A stretch of 7,225 nt of DNA from Acidobacteriota bacterium (GTDB lineage Bacteria; Acidobacteriota; Terriglobia; Bryobacterales; JACQDG01), in assembly GCA_016201185.1 (NCBI GenBank), contig JACQDG010000148.1:1-7225 (forward strand), in the 5' to 3' direction. Below, piece by piece: positions 7,195 through 7,225 of this stretch. Numbering within the stretch: position 1 is the stretch's first letter; each line of letters begins with the position of its first letter. The translations under genes and the position numbers were made by a program. The notes under the pieces are model-generated. The model ran no database searches. It saw only the letters and a list, made by a program, of their open reading frames with translations, and had not been told where the DNA came from.

Positions 7195-7225
7195 TCAAAG
7201 GGTGCTGATGGAGCATTGGCTTTGC
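7181..7225 (+). CDS. Start of an unidentified gene, truncated by the window edge
   Basis: An ATG at 7181 opens a frame, MSENNQRVLMEHWLC, that is still open at the right edge. It overlaps the last 14 bases of the TPR gene in another frame, an arrangement common in translationally coupled pairs. A second in-frame ATG at 7208 is preceded by AAAGGG (7197-7202) with 5 nt spacing. That is a better ribosome-binding site than anything before 7181, so 7208 may be the true start. No signal peptide is evident in the few residues available, and the family cannot be recognised. Confidence 0.45.
   Translation, partial: MSENNQRVLMEHWLC
7197..7202 (+). promoter_or_regulatory. Candidate ribosome-binding site for the right-edge gene
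   Basis: AAAGGG lies directly after the TPR stop codon (7192-7194) and 5 nt before the ATG at 7208. If functional, it moves the start of the truncated gene from 7181 to 7208, so the genes would not overlap but would sit 13 bp apart. Confidence 0.4.

Overview
The window looks like a piece of an Acidobacteriota chromosome, possibly Bryobacterales or Solibacter-like. This is inferred from gene content and not from any marker gene. The DNA is GC-rich. It holds a very long Oar-type TonB-dependent receptor with an N-terminal carboxypeptidase-regulatory-like domain and the LNGRNF, NYSAKYG and FNLWNHPSF signatures typical of the large acidobacterial receptor family. Next to it are an exported FG-GAP/VCBS (CRTAC1-type) protein and exported all-TPR proteins, another combination common in that phylum. 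All four substantial genes begin with a predicted signal sequence, so the region appears devoted to the cell envelope.

Layout. (1) Positions 1-1015, minus strand: the N-terminal 338 codons of a calcium-binding FG-GAP/VCBS repeat protein that runs off the left edge. (2) Positions 1016-1125: a divergent intergenic region with a clear sigma-70-type promoter (TTGACA, 17 bp, TAGATT) and a strong AGGAGG ribosome-binding site. Both serve the plus-strand receptor and fix its start at 1126. (3) Positions 1126-4533, plus strand: the 1135-residue TonB-dependent receptor. (4) Positions 4534-4581: a 48-bp convergent gap that is the core of a nested inverted repeat (4542-4594), a possible bidirectional terminator. 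(5) Positions 4582-6021, minus strand: an exported protein of 13 TPRs. (6) Positions 6022-6051: a 30-bp divergent gap. (7) Positions 6052-7194, plus strand: a second exported protein of 10 TPRs. (8) From 7181 or 7208 to the right edge, plus strand: the first codons of an unidentified gene that overlaps or closely follows the second TPR gene.

How the genes might work together. The receptor would be an energised outer-membrane transporter for a large or scarce ligand. The FG-GAP protein and the TPR proteins would be periplasmic or surface partners. SusD, the partner of SusC transporters in Bacteroidetes, is itself built on TPRs. A receptor + TPR + FG-GAP neighbourhood is therefore a reasonable candidate for an analogous uptake or envelope module, but nothing in the sequence identifies the substrate. 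The genes are not one operon: they are arranged divergent, convergent, divergent. No RNA gene, mobile element, CRISPR array or large repeat was seen.
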